Assembly: GCF_000213655.1 (NCBI RefSeq)
Contig: NC_015554.1
Coordinates: 4,402,001-4,466,000 of the forward strand
DNA length: 64,000 nt
Source: Alteromonas naphthalenivorans
GTDB lineage: Bacteria; Pseudomonadota; Gammaproteobacteria; Enterobacterales; Alteromonadaceae
Direction of reading: 5' to 3'
In this document: piece by piece, positions 55,728 through 64,000 of the stretch
Position numbering within the stretch: the stretch's first letter is position 1
Layout of the letters: each line of letters starts with the position of its first letter
Made by a program: the position numbers and the translations under genes
The notes under the pieces: generated by a model
Seen by the model: only the letters and a program-made list of their open reading frames with translations
What the model was told of the DNA's origin: nothing
The model's database searches: none

Positions 55728-56668
55728 TATAAGCCTTGGTTTTTCAGACGGTTGGCTTGGTCAATAAATACATCCACTGGATTGGTTTCAAACCAATGGG
55801 TGATGCCAAAGCTTTGGTTAACTTCATCAAGGTGATTCATCTTGTAGTTATCTTTAAGCACTTTACCTAAATGAGAGCTGCAAGAAGACACCAGCCCATC
55901 ATTGGTTTCACCAAATGCTATTCCAGTGATGGCAAGAAAAGGGTCGACCACGTCCAGCGCATTTGTGTAAGTTCTACCACCACTCCAAGAATAATAGTAC
56001 ACACCATTCTCACCTAACTGTTTGCCGTCATTGCGGCAGTAGGCCGAGGGCATGCCTTCGGGGTAGCGTGCGTTGAACGCAATTGAACCAGAAGTTGATA
56101 GCGAGGTTAGCGCAGCCACAGAGTCGGTAGGTTTATCTCGAGGGTCTGAGCCTGAAGCAAGTTCGATAAGATTAGCAAAAGCGTCAGTGATCAACCCCAC
56201 AGTTCCTTCTTGTACAGACCCTTCCGTAAGCCCACTTTTCAATACATCTGCCACAGCGCTTCCCCAGTTCACACCAGCTACCGATGTAACTGACGCCACT
56301 TTACTTGGCGCTACGCTCGCGGCATACCTTGCTGTTGGGCCCCCATGGCTATGGCCAATTAGATTAACCTTCTGGGCTCCAGAAAGTGCAAGTACCTCAT
56401 CAATATAGTTAAGTAACTGCTCTCCCCTCACTTCAGTAGAGTTAGAAGGAGACACTTCTGCGATATAAACTACTGCGCCGTTTCGAGATAGTTTTTGTGG
56501 CACCTTGTAAAAGTAATCTACAAACAAGATGTCATCAAAACCGAAGAGACCGTGAACCAGTACAATAGGATATTGTGTTTTAGCATAGTTGCCTGCCCAA
56601 GATTGAGCTGGCAATACTGCGACAAGCAAAAACAGCATGAGCGTTGTTATTTTCGTTCTTAGTTTCAT
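55727..56668 (-). CDS. Secreted triacylglycerol lipase (subfamily I.1/I.2 type)
   Basis: This 313-residue protein has a Sec signal peptide (cleavage after PAQSWA, residue 25). The catalytic domain has the oxyanion segment VLVHGLFGFDD (37-47), the nucleophile Ser107 in GHSHGG, a probable Asp in DVVDPFLAI and His in the C-terminal GITHWF. Two Cys (AYCRND and SSCSSH) can form the conserved disulfide, as in Pseudomonas LipA. It would be exported by Sec, folded by the adjacent chaperone and secreted by a type II system not encoded here. Confidence 0.9.
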   Translation of the reverse strand: MKLRTKITTLMLFLLVAVLPAQSWAGNYAKTQYPIVLVHGLFGFDDILFVDYFYKVPQKLSRNGAVVYIAEVSPSNSTEVRGEQLLNYIDEVLALSGAQKVNLIGHSHGGPTARYAASVAPSKVASVTSVAGVNWGSAVADVLKSGLTEGSVQEGTVGLITDAFANLIELASGSDPRDKPTDSVAALTSLSTSGSIAFNARYPEGMPSAYCRNDGKQLGENGVYYYSWSGGRTYTNALDVVDPFLAITGIAFGETNDGLVSSCSSHLGKVLKDNYKMNHLDEVNQSFGITHWFETNPVDVFIDQANRLKNQGL

Positions 56669-56984
56669 TGCATGTTCCCTGAATTATAAACATTAGTGGT
56701 CTGAGGCCAGACCTGAGTTATTTTTATGTTAATTTAATGTAAATAACAAGATAAATAAGAGAACGACCCTCTATGCAATTACTTAGAGGCTTTACACATA
56801 GTCAGGGTTATTAAGGAAAGAAAAAAGTAAAACGCTTTATATTCAGAAGGCTACCCTGAAAATAGGGTATAAGCCTTTATACTATTTAATAAACGAATAA
56901 AGAGAATAGGGAGAGGTTATAGCTAGGGAAGATGTTAACCGACCTATGCAATCGAGAGTCATATGCGCCGGCTATTTGGCTTAA
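56669..56984. other. Intergenic region lipase / UbiG-like gene
   Basis: These 316 AT-rich bp should include the lipase promoter and the end of the UbiG-like transcript. I see no clear terminator, operator or ORF. Confidence 0.45.
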
Positions 56985-57794
56985 TTACTTCCGATGGTAA
57001 ACCTGTAGGTAATTGACGCTTAGGCTGGGAGTAAGCTTCCATACTTTAGTGAATGGATTTAATGCCATGCCGGTCTCATGGTTAAGCGTAAACCCTTCAC
57101 CTACCCAATGGTTGAGTTCAGTGGGTTTAACAAATTTTTGCCAGTCGTGAGTACCGACAGGTAAATATCGCATGACATATTCAGCGCCTACAATCGCGAT
57201 AATATAACTCTTTATAGTTCTATTTAATGTAGCAAGCACCAATAAGCCGCCGGGCTTCACTAAGCTTGCACACTCTTTTATTAGCTGCGCTTGATCAGGT
57301 ACATGTTCAACGACTTCCGCATTAATCACTATATCAAATTGACGCTCTTGGCTTACTAAATCGGACGAAAGCCCATGCATGTAGTTCACTTCCACATTGC
57401 TTTGCTTTGCATGCCGCTTCGCCACTTCAATACTCATAGCGCTTGCATCTATACCGGTAACATCCGCCCCCTTCAACGCCAGCGGTTCACTGATTAGTCC
57501 TCCCCCGCAACCAATATCTACGATTGAGAGCCCAGAGAAAGGCTTGGTTTTATCCATAGGGTTCGCTTGGAAGTTTGTTTTAGACACCTTTTGAACAACG
57601 CGCTGCGCTTGCTCGCTTTTCATAAAGTGGCTGGTTATTTGAGATTCAATGACAGATAACCGTGCACGATTGAAATCTAATGCCGTTTTATAATTTCCAT
57701 TGGGATCCCACCAGCTTTCAGCCAGCGCATCAAAGCGGTCGATTTCCTGTTTTGAAAAATTAATGGGCGCTGATTTTTGGCTTTTATCTAACAT
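56985..57794 (-). CDS. UbiG-like ubiquinone O-methyltransferase
   Basis: This 269-residue class I SAM methyltransferase shows FDALAESWWDPNG (the UbiG N-terminal motif), the SAM-binding VDIGCGGG (92-99), AEVVEHVPD and the UbiG-typical NRTIKSYIIAIVGAEYVMRYLPVGTHDWQKF run (split here only by the usual variation). It is longer than E. coli UbiG (240) because of about 30 extra residues before the SAM motif (about 54-87). UbiG methylates both O positions in ubiquinone synthesis. Whether this is the main UbiG or a second copy cannot be told from the window. Confidence 0.85.
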   Translation of the reverse strand: MLDKSQKSAPINFSKQEIDRFDALAESWWDPNGNYKTALDFNRARLSVIESQITSHFMKSEQAQRVVQKVSKTNFQANPMDKTKPFSGLSIVDIGCGGGLISEPLALKGADVTGIDASAMSIEVAKRHAKQSNVEVNYMHGLSSDLVSQERQFDIVINAEVVEHVPDQAQLIKECASLVKPGGLLVLATLNRTIKSYIIAIVGAEYVMRYLPVGTHDWQKFVKPTELNHWVGEGFTLNHETGMALNPFTKVWKLTPSLSVNYLQVYHRK

Positions 57795-57962
57795 GCACTA
57801 ACACCAGTTTGTAAAATAGGTAAGTCACTCAAATCTATCTACGCTAGCTTCCCGTAAGAAAACCCTATGGGGTATTGTGTTGCCCGCGGTTAACAGATGC
57901 CTGAGTTTTATGAATAATAGGTATACAATCAATGCTTATACGCGCAAAAAGAGGTATTTGTT

Positions 57963-58322
57963 TTGGCCAATGCTAAAAATGTCTATGGAAGACCACTACA
58001 ACTATGTTGTGGTAACACAGGTTACACCCGGGAAGGCTTTTGCTATGTGCCCGATGCAGATGTAGGAAACCACAGTGTGTGTGCGGTAGTTACCGATGAA
58101 TTTCTACAATTTTCATTACGTCAAGGCAACGACTTGATTACACCTTGGCCTAGTATGGACTTTGCTGGCTTACTGGCGGGCGACAGGTGGTGCTTATGTG
58201 CCGCCAGATGGTTACAAGCTTATGAAGCAGGCGTTGCTCCCAAAGTGCGATTAGAAGCGACTCATGAACGGGCGCTAGATATTATCCCTCTGGCCACCCT
58301 TGAAGCTTTTGCTGCAGAATAA
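57963..58322 (+). CDS. DUF2237 family protein
   Basis: This 119-residue cytoplasmic protein starts at a TTG with an AGAGG ribosome-binding site 8 nt upstream. Conserved segments are NVYGRPLQLCC, SVCAVVTDEFLQFS, GNDLITPWPSMDFAGL and GDRWCLCAARWLQA. The Cys-rich pattern is characteristic of DUF2237, which has no known function. It is divergent from the UbiG-like gene. Confidence 0.85.
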   Translation: MANAKNVYGRPLQLCCGNTGYTREGFCYVPDADVGNHSVCAVVTDEFLQFSLRQGNDLITPWPSMDFAGLLAGDRWCLCAARWLQAYEAGVAPKVRLEATHERALDIIPLATLEAFAAE

Positions 58323-58327
58323 GAAAA

Positions 58328-58357
58328 CGGGTGACTTCAATTGGAAGTACCCGCCTT
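58328..58357. terminator. Possible terminator between convergent genes
   Basis: CGGGT (58328-58332) pairs with ACCCG (58349-58353), continued inward past a bulged G by ACTTC/GAAGT. The T-tract is weak, but the hairpin lies right after the DUF2237 stop. Confidence 0.5.
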
Positions 58358-58398
58358 TAAACTGTCTAGTCTATTTGAACGCTAGGTCGTTTTGAGCC

Positions 58399-59829
58399 CT
58401 AAGGCGTTCGAATAACCATAAGTCGTGTTTCTGTCATGTCTTCTATGGCATAACGAATGCCTTCACGGCCAAGGCCTGAATCTTTTACGCCGCCATAGGG
58501 CATGTTATCTACACGCCAGCTAGGCACGTCGCCGATGACTACACCACCTACTTCAAGCACATCCCATGCTTTATGTGCTTTATAGATATCACGAGTGAAG
58601 ATACCGGCTTGCAGCCCATAACGACTGTTATTCACTTCCTCTAATGCACTATCGTAATCGTCGAACGGCTGTAATATAGATAGCGGACCAAATGCTTCCT
58701 CAGCACTTGCATCACAATCTTTTGATACGTTCTCCATTACCGTCGCTTGCAACATGGCACCGTCTCTTTCGCCGCCGCATAGCACACTTGCGCCAGCCTC
58801 TTTGGCATCTTTAATCCAACCTTCCAAACGCTTGGCCTCACCTTCTGAAATCATGGGGCCAATGAAAGTATCTTCATCGCTAGGATCGCCAGACACTAAC
58901 GCTTCAACTCGTTCTACATAGCGAGACTTAAATTCATCGTAAATAGCAGAATGCACCAATAAGCGCTGCACAGAAATACAGCTTTGCCCTGATTGGTAGT
59001 AGGCTCCAACGATAATTCGGTCGATAGCGTCACTAATGTCAGCGTCTTCATCTACTATACAAGCGGCGTTACCGCCTAGCTCTAACACCACAGGTTTTTT
59101 GCCAGCTTTCGCTTTTAACGCCCAGCCCACATCAGGTGAGCCAGTAAAGCTTAGTAGCTTCAATCTCTCATCGGTGGTAAATAAATCGGCGCCATCGCGG
59201 CTACAAGGAAGAATTGAAAATGCGCCTTTTGGCATTAGCTCGCATTCTGCTAACACTTCACCAATAATCAACGCACCGATAGGCGTGCGAGAAGCAGGCT
59301 TAAGTACAAACGTGCAACCCGCGGCAATAGCCGGTGCCACTTTGTGTGCAGCTAGGTTCAGCGGGAAGTTAAACGGTGAGATAAACGAACAAGGGCCAAT
59401 AGGCACTTTTTTCGTCATACCTTGGTATCCTTTGGCGCGGGCAGAAATTTCTAAATTAACCACTTCACCATTAATTCTTACCGATTCTTCTGCCGCAATT
59501 TTAAACGTATCAATCAACCGGCCTACTTCGCCTTTAGCGTCCTTAATAGGCTTACCCGCCTCAATACACAACGCCTTACCTAATTCGTCTGCACGCTCTG
59601 TAAAGCGCTTAACGCAATGCTCTAATATTGCTTGGCGCTCGTAAGGTGCGAGCGCTGTCATTGCAGGTTGTGCCTTTTCAGCAGCGGCTATAGCTTTATC
59701 AATCACTTGTGCATCGGCTAACGCCACTTTTGTGGCCACTTCACCCGTGTATTTATTGGTAACGTCTAAATCGGTATTAGCAAAACAAGGTTCGCTTGCA
59801 AGGTAATAGGGATAGTTGTCTTTTAACAT
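58399..59829 (-). CDS. Aldehyde dehydrogenase family protein
   Basis: I start at the ATG 59827-59829, after an AAGGAG ribosome-binding site; the GTG two codons earlier overlaps the site. The 476-residue enzyme has the cofactor-binding VLKPASRTPIG, FTGSPDVGW, catalytic Glu in LELGGNA and the nucleophile Cys in GQSCISVQR. The overall pattern is near the lactaldehyde/phosphonoacetaldehyde dehydrogenase branches. It follows the acetolactate-synthase-like gene by 9 bp, so the two act together: the ThDP enzyme could form or consume an aldehyde that this protein oxidises. Confidence 0.88.
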   Translation of the reverse strand: MLKDNYPYYLASEPCFANTDLDVTNKYTGEVATKVALADAQVIDKAIAAAEKAQPAMTALAPYERQAILEHCVKRFTERADELGKALCIEAGKPIKDAKGEVGRLIDTFKIAAEESVRINGEVVNLEISARAKGYQGMTKKVPIGPCSFISPFNFPLNLAAHKVAPAIAAGCTFVLKPASRTPIGALIIGEVLAECELMPKGAFSILPCSRDGADLFTTDERLKLLSFTGSPDVGWALKAKAGKKPVVLELGGNAACIVDEDADISDAIDRIIVGAYYQSGQSCISVQRLLVHSAIYDEFKSRYVERVEALVSGDPSDEDTFIGPMISEGEAKRLEGWIKDAKEAGASVLCGGERDGAMLQATVMENVSKDCDASAEEAFGPLSILQPFDDYDSALEEVNNSRYGLQAGIFTRDIYKAHKAWDVLEVGGVVIGDVPSWRVDNMPYGGVKDSGLGREGIRYAIEDMTETRLMVIRTP

Positions 59830-59838
59830 GTTCACTCC

Positions 59839-61479
59839 TTATAATTTTGCGCTTAGTTCGGCAATCGTATGGTTAAGTGTTTCGTCATTCATGCTGTAGT
59901 CTACGGGGCAGTCGATAACGTGAACGCCAGGCGTATTTAAACAACTTTCTACCATAGGGATTAGCAACTCGGTACTGTCTACGCGCCAACCATGGGCACC
60001 GTAGCTTTTTGCGTACTTCACAAAATCTGGATTACCGTAATCCAAACCGAACTCATCAAACTGCATATTGGCTTGTTTCCATTTAATCATTCCATACGCA
60101 TCGTCACGCAGTATGATCACAATAAGGTCAAGTTTGAGACGAACCGCCGTTTCAATCTCTTGACTGTTCATCATGAAACCGCCGTCTCCGCACACACTCA
60201 TTACCGGCACATCCGGCTTCACTAGTTTTGCAGCTATTGCCGAGGGTAAACCTGCACCCATTGACGCCAGCGCATTGTCTAGCAGCAAGGTATTAGGATG
60301 ATAAGCGGGATAATTTCGCGCAAACCAAATTTTATATACACCGTTATCTAAGGTGACTATGCCATCATCTGGCATAACTTTTCGAATATCGCGAACAAAT
60401 CGTTCTGGTAATATCGGGAATCGGTTGTCGTTTTCCGCTTCCGCTCTGTGTTTTTCATAGGCATCGTGTACGTCCTTATAGAAATCGAGTTTCCAACCCT
60501 CTTGCGGCGTAATGCCTTCTTTTATTTGCCAAATACTATTGGCAATGTCTCCTACTACCTCAAGTTGTGGAAAGTACACGGGGTCGACAGCAGCTGACTC
60601 AAAGTTCATGTGAATGACTTTTTTGCCATTGTCATGCATAAAGAAAGGTGGCTTTTCCACCACGTCATGCCCAACATTAATAATAAGGTCGGCTCTTTCT
60701 ATCGCTCTATGAACAAAGTCGTTATCTGATAAAGCAGTATTCCCCGCAAACCTTGGGTCGCTTTCGTTTAGCACCCCTTTACCCATCTGCGTGGTAACAA
60801 AGGGTATGCAGGTTTTATCAACAAATTCCCGCAACATTTTTGCGGTTAGTTTTCTATTTGCTCCCGCGCCAATTAGCAACAACGGAGAGGTGGCCTCTTC
60901 AATCATTGAAATGGCTGATGAAATCGCTTTGTATTCTGCAATAGGCCGTCTTGATGTACTTGGTGTTAATAAGGGTACTGAGGTGTGCTCATCAGCAATA
61001 TCTTCAGGAAGCTCTATATGGACAGCACCTGGGCGCTCTTCCGATGCTAACCGAAATGCTTCGCGTACGACTGAGGGAATACGATCGCCGCTGACCACTT
61101 GCGTGGTAAATTTAGTGATGGGGCGCATCATATCGACAATATCGATAACCTGAAATCGGCCTTGTTTGCTGGTTTTAATGGGCTTTTGCCCTGTGATCAT
61201 TAACATGGGCATAGCCCCAAGTTGCGCATACGCAGCAGGGGTAACTAGATTGGTCGCACCTGGGCCAAGGGTAGATAGGCACACGCCAACTTTACCGGTT
61301 AGTCTTCCGTAAGTGGCAGCCATAAAACCCGCACCTTGTTCATGGCGGGTAAGTACAAGTTTAATTGAGGAGGTTCTTAACGACTCAAGCAAGTCGAGGT
61401 TTTCTTCGCCAGGAATGCCAAAGATGTATTCTACACCTTCAGCCTCCAACGCTTTTACGAAAAGGTCAGACGCTTTCAT
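59839..61479 (-). CDS. Acetolactate-synthase-like ThDP enzyme
   Basis: I start at the ATG 61477-61479 (546 residues, MKASDLFVKALEAEGVEYIFG), which agrees with the family N-terminus and has AGGA nearby. An in-frame start at 61512 would add 11 residues. It has the ThDP-activating Glu in LTRHEQGAGFMA, the central dehydrogenase-like domain and the ThDP/Mg motif GDGGFMMNSQEIETAV. It looks like a large-subunit-only acetolactate synthase. There is no regulatory-subunit gene next to it; an aldehyde dehydrogenase follows instead. The real reaction may differ from branched-chain amino acid synthesis. Confidence 0.87.
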   Translation of the reverse strand: MKASDLFVKALEAEGVEYIFGIPGEENLDLLESLRTSSIKLVLTRHEQGAGFMAATYGRLTGKVGVCLSTLGPGATNLVTPAAYAQLGAMPMLMITGQKPIKTSKQGRFQVIDIVDMMRPITKFTTQVVSGDRIPSVVREAFRLASEERPGAVHIELPEDIADEHTSVPLLTPSTSRRPIAEYKAISSAISMIEEATSPLLLIGAGANRKLTAKMLREFVDKTCIPFVTTQMGKGVLNESDPRFAGNTALSDNDFVHRAIERADLIINVGHDVVEKPPFFMHDNGKKVIHMNFESAAVDPVYFPQLEVVGDIANSIWQIKEGITPQEGWKLDFYKDVHDAYEKHRAEAENDNRFPILPERFVRDIRKVMPDDGIVTLDNGVYKIWFARNYPAYHPNTLLLDNALASMGAGLPSAIAAKLVKPDVPVMSVCGDGGFMMNSQEIETAVRLKLDLIVIILRDDAYGMIKWKQANMQFDEFGLDYGNPDFVKYAKSYGAHGWRVDSTELLIPMVESCLNTPGVHVIDCPVDYSMNDETLNHTIAELSAKL

Positions 61480-61610
61480 TAATCCTACACTCCATTTTAC
61501 GTTAGTATTCACGCGGCAAACGCGTATTAGTAAAGGTTGCTACGCAAAGAGTATAGATAACGATTAATGTGGTTTTGTGAAACTATTCAACAACACCTAC
61601 CTTTTGGCGC

Positions 61611-62024
61611 TTATTGCTGGTCTAATTTCTTTTCCCATTCCGTTAACTTTTTCTGAGTTTGGGCATCTACGTCGGCTTTATTTTCGCTTATCCACCACTT
61701 TTCCATTAAGCGCACGTTTTTTTGATTCGCTTTATAAAATACATCCACAATATCGCCAATGAAGGGGACAAAGCCTAGGCCAAAATCGATAGCGGAATTT
61801 TTTACCATTTGCGCAACCAATGCACTGGGCATTCCCAATGATTTCCCCAACCACACAATACGTAAAGAAACGAGCAGCATTAGTGCATCACCCGCGCCTG
61901 GGATAAGGCCAACGATAGAGTCGAGGCCTATCCGAATCGGAATAATCGGTAACTTAACAGCCGTATCAAGTAAATTTGCTAACTTTTGTGCTTTTAACAG
62001 TGCCTTAGGGGCTTTACTATCCAT
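61611..62024 (-). CDS. DUF4112 membrane protein
   Basis: This 137-residue protein shows the DUF4112 pattern: LANLLDTAVKLPIIPIRIGLDSIVGLIPGAGD (central part), then LVSLRIVWLGKSLGM and FVPFIGDIVDVFYKANQKN. It has two or three short hydrophobic segments with the two Pro-Gly/Gly-Asp turns (LIPGAGD and FIGD). The family has no known function. It lies 36 bp downstream of hemH on the same strand and may be co-transcribed. Confidence 0.85.
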   Translation of the reverse strand: MDSKAPKALLKAQKLANLLDTAVKLPIIPIRIGLDSIVGLIPGAGDALMLLVSLRIVWLGKSLGMPSALVAQMVKNSAIDFGLGFVPFIGDIVDVFYKANQKNVRLMEKWWISENKADVDAQTQKKLTEWEKKLDQQ

Positions 62025-62060
62025 GTTTAGCTACCTTATTAACGTAATAACATTTACTGG

Positions 62061-63140
62061 CTATTTGTCAGCGCCTAACGCGCGAGCTAAGCCAGCTCGT
62101 AATGCTGTATCTTTATTCACAGTCCAACCATGTAGATTTTCTTTTACCAAATCGAACAACATATCAATATGTGCTTCGTCACTGTTTAATGCTGGAATAT
62201 ATTCGTACTTTTCACCACCCGCTTCCATGAAGTATTCACGATTTTCTTCGCCAATTTCTTCGATAGTTTCTAAGCAGTCTGCAGAAAAACCGGGGCACAT
62301 CACTTGTATCGACTTCACCCCATTGCCAGGCAACGACTTCATCGTTTCGTCAGTATAGGGTTTTAACCACTCAGCTTTACCAAAACGAGACTGGAAGGTG
62401 GTCATGTACTGCTCATGAGTTAACCCAAGTTCTTCGGCCAACAAGCGTGATGTTTTATGGCATTCGCAGTGATAGGGGTCGCCATTTAATAAGTAGCGCT
62501 TTGGAATACCGTGGTAAGAAAGAATAAGCTTATCCGCTTTACCGTGTTCTTCCCAGTATGCACGTACTTTATTTGCCAGAGCTTTAATATAATCAGGCCT
62601 GTCGTTGTAATGATTCACAAAACGTAGTTCTGGTAACCAGCGGCGTTTAGTAAAGTCTTTAGCAATAGCATCAAAAGTAGACGCCGTAGTAGAGGCGCTA
62701 TACTGAGGGTACAAAGGCAAGACTACTAACTTTCTTACGCCCTGCGACAACATGCGTTCAATAGTGTCACTAATAGCAGGGTTACCGTAACGCATTGCAA
62801 AATCGACAACGACATCATCGCCATATTCTGCTTTGCAGCGCGCCTCTACTGCCTTTGCTTGCGATTTGGTAATTGTTAGCAACGGTGAACCTTCTTCCGT
62901 CCAAACAGTTTTGTAAGCTTCAGCTGAACGCTTAGGGCGAGTATTTAATATGATGATGTTTAAAATGAACCACCAAAGCGCACGAGGGATCTCTACTACT
63001 CGCGGGTCTGAAAGAAACTCTTTTAGATAGGGGCGCAGGGCCGCCGCAGTTGGGCTTTCTGGTGTACCTAAATTAGTAACCAACACGCCTATTTTGTCTG
63101 ATTGACTGTGAGTAAAACCCTGATTGCTTTTGAACTTCAT
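62061..63140 (-). CDS. hemH: Ferrochelatase
   Basis: I start at the ATG 63138-63140 (359 residues); the TTG one codon upstream is unlikely. The enzyme inserts ferrous iron into protoporphyrin IX, the last step of haem synthesis. Visible motifs are GVLVTNLGTPESP, the PLYPQYSASTTAS segment, active-site His in SYHGIPKRY, and MCPGFSADCLETIEEI with the catalytic Glu. A Cys-rich DPYHCECHKTS lies after the His. It is probably transcribed with the downstream DUF4112 gene. Confidence 0.95.
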   Translation of the reverse strand: MKFKSNQGFTHSQSDKIGVLVTNLGTPESPTAAALRPYLKEFLSDPRVVEIPRALWWFILNIIILNTRPKRSAEAYKTVWTEEGSPLLTITKSQAKAVEARCKAEYGDDVVVDFAMRYGNPAISDTIERMLSQGVRKLVVLPLYPQYSASTTASTFDAIAKDFTKRRWLPELRFVNHYNDRPDYIKALANKVRAYWEEHGKADKLILSYHGIPKRYLLNGDPYHCECHKTSRLLAEELGLTHEQYMTTFQSRFGKAEWLKPYTDETMKSLPGNGVKSIQVMCPGFSADCLETIEEIGEENREYFMEAGGEKYEYIPALNSDEAHIDMLFDLVKENLHGWTVNKDTALRAGLARALGADK

Positions 63141-63249
63141 CAATTATTCCGCGTTAAAAAAACACTATAACTAGTATACTGAATTTACGGCAATTTTGGG
63201 CGAATAGACCACAAATTTAGCACGATTGATGCAATTAAATTTAGCGATT

Positions 63250-63276
63250 AAAAAAGGTGGCCTTAGCCACCTTTTT
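63250..63276 (-). terminator. Rho-independent terminator of the AbgT gene
   Basis: GGTGGC and GCCACC, extended by A/T pairs, form a stem around CTTA. On the minus strand it ends in a T run, 22 bp after the transporter stop codon. Confidence 0.9.
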
Positions 63277-63297
63277 AGTCTTAATATTTTCAACCAG

Positions 63298-64000
63298 TTA
63301 AGGCTGATAGTAGGTGGCTGCACCTGGCCCTACAGGCATACCCAATACAAAGACCCACAGATAAAACAGTATGGTCCAACCCACGATAAACACCATGGAA
63401 TAAGGCAGCATCATCGCAATTAAGGTGCCCATACCGAGATCTTTTTTATACCTTGCTGCCATGGCTAAGATAAGACCGAAGTAGCTCATCATTGGCGCAA
63501 TAACATTGGTTACTGAATCTCCGATACGATACGCCGCCTGAATAACCTCTGGTGAATAGCCTATCAACATCAGCATAGGCACAAAAATAGGCGCAGTTAC
63601 TGCCCACTGCGCCGAGGCGCTACCTAACGATAAGTTAACCACACCACACATTAAGATGAACAAAATAAACACTGACGGGCCATCTAGACCAGCCGCTTGT
63701 AGAAGCGCTGCGCCTTTAACGGCTAACACTGTGCCTAAATTAGTCCATTTAAAGAACGCCACAAACTGCGCAGCAAAAAAGACTAGGGTAATATACAACC
63801 CCATTGCGCCCATACTTTTTGCCATTGCATCAATCACATCACGATCGTTTTTCATCGAGCCTGTAACACGACCATAAACAAAGCCAGGCACAGCAAAAGA
63901 AACAAAGATAAAGGCAACTATGCCTTTTAAGAAAGGCGAACCCGCTACCGCGCCGGTTTCAGGGTGACGCAGAATACCGTTTTCAGGCACAATAGTGAGC
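63298..64000 (-). CDS. AbgT-family transporter, C-terminal part
   Basis: The frame is open to the right edge, so the N-terminal half lies outside the window; the visible part has about 234 residues. It contains several helices and AbgT-family segments: FAVPGFVYGRVTGSMKNDRDVIDAM, the LSLGSASAQWAVTAPIFVPM motif, and YRIGDSVTNVIAPMMSYFGLIL. AbgT proteins import p-aminobenzoyl-glutamate or export sulfonamide-like antimetabolites using an ion gradient. A terminator follows. The gene is not linked to folate genes here except for folE 24 kb away. Confidence 0.87.
   Translation of the reverse strand, partial: LTIVPENGILRHPETGAVAGSPFLKGIVAFIFVSFAVPGFVYGRVTGSMKNDRDVIDAMAKSMGAMGLYITLVFFAAQFVAFFKWTNLGTVLAVKGAALLQAAGLDGPSVFILFILMCGVVNLSLGSASAQWAVTAPIFVPMLMLIGYSPEVIQAAYRIGDSVTNVIAPMMSYFGLILAMAARYKKDLGMGTLIAMMLPYSMVFIVGWTILFYLWVFVLGMPVGPGAATYYQP

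Overview
The window looks like a chromosomal segment of a marine gammaproteobacterium of the Alteromonas type. The evidence is the protein-level character of RpoB/RpoC, EF-G, EF-Tu and the ribosomal proteins, the contiguous secE-nusG-rplKAJL-rpoBC and rpsL-rpsG-fusA-tuf order on one strand, a PEP-CTERM protein, an AbgT transporter, an SO_0444-type metal permease and moderate GC content. The genus is inferred from protein resemblance; no database was searched.

Layout. 1-9.3 kb holds envelope and metabolic genes: a partial CNNM/CBS protein, a His/Cys-rich Cu/Zn-type permease, a CstA-family transporter, a PepSY protein, a 41-codon small ORF overlapping a sodium:solute symporter, an HSL-type esterase and HMG-CoA reductase. 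9.3-9.9 kb is a non-coding repeat cluster built from a conserved core with an ACAGCATGGATGCTGT-type hairpin, enclosed by self-complementary arms that differ between copies. 9.9-27.3 kb is the transcription/translation core on the minus strand: tuf, fusA, rpsG, rpsL, rpoC, rpoB, rplL, rplJ, rplA, rplK, nusG, secE and tRNA-Trp, with clear promoters in front of rpsL and rplK and attenuator-like hairpins before rpsL and rpoB. Between rplK and nusG, on the opposite strand, sits a two-gene insertion: a 46-residue peptide with a microcin/colicin-V type leader and a 64-residue membrane protein.

27.4-42.2 kb carries an ABC exporter, an RraA-like aldolase, an M13 metallopeptidase lipoprotein, an ACT-domain protein, dbpA, pyrC, a PhnA-domain protein, a lipocalin, an aldo/keto reductase, a glyoxalase-fold protein, a CPXCG zinc-finger protein, folE and the agmatine-to-putrescine pair aguA-aguB. 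42.3-48.7 kb is the ligase-associated DNA repair cassette (PdeM phosphoesterase, DEXH helicase, MBL exonuclease, ATP-dependent ligase), with two more copies of the repeat element between PdeM and the helicase. 48.9-64 kb holds a PEP-CTERM HExxH protein, a fructokinase divergent from a ROK regulator with a perfect inverted repeat between them, a homocysteine methyltransferase, two coupled glutathione transferases, a coupled lipase and lipase-chaperone pair, a UbiG-like methyltransferase, a DUF2237 protein, an acetolactate-synthase-like enzyme with an aldehyde dehydrogenase, a DUF4112 protein, ferrochelatase and a partial AbgT transporter.

The most noteworthy observations are the orphan microcin-like gene pair inside the ribosomal/RNA-polymerase cluster and the palindromic repeat family whose core is conserved while its flanking arms vary yet stay complementary.
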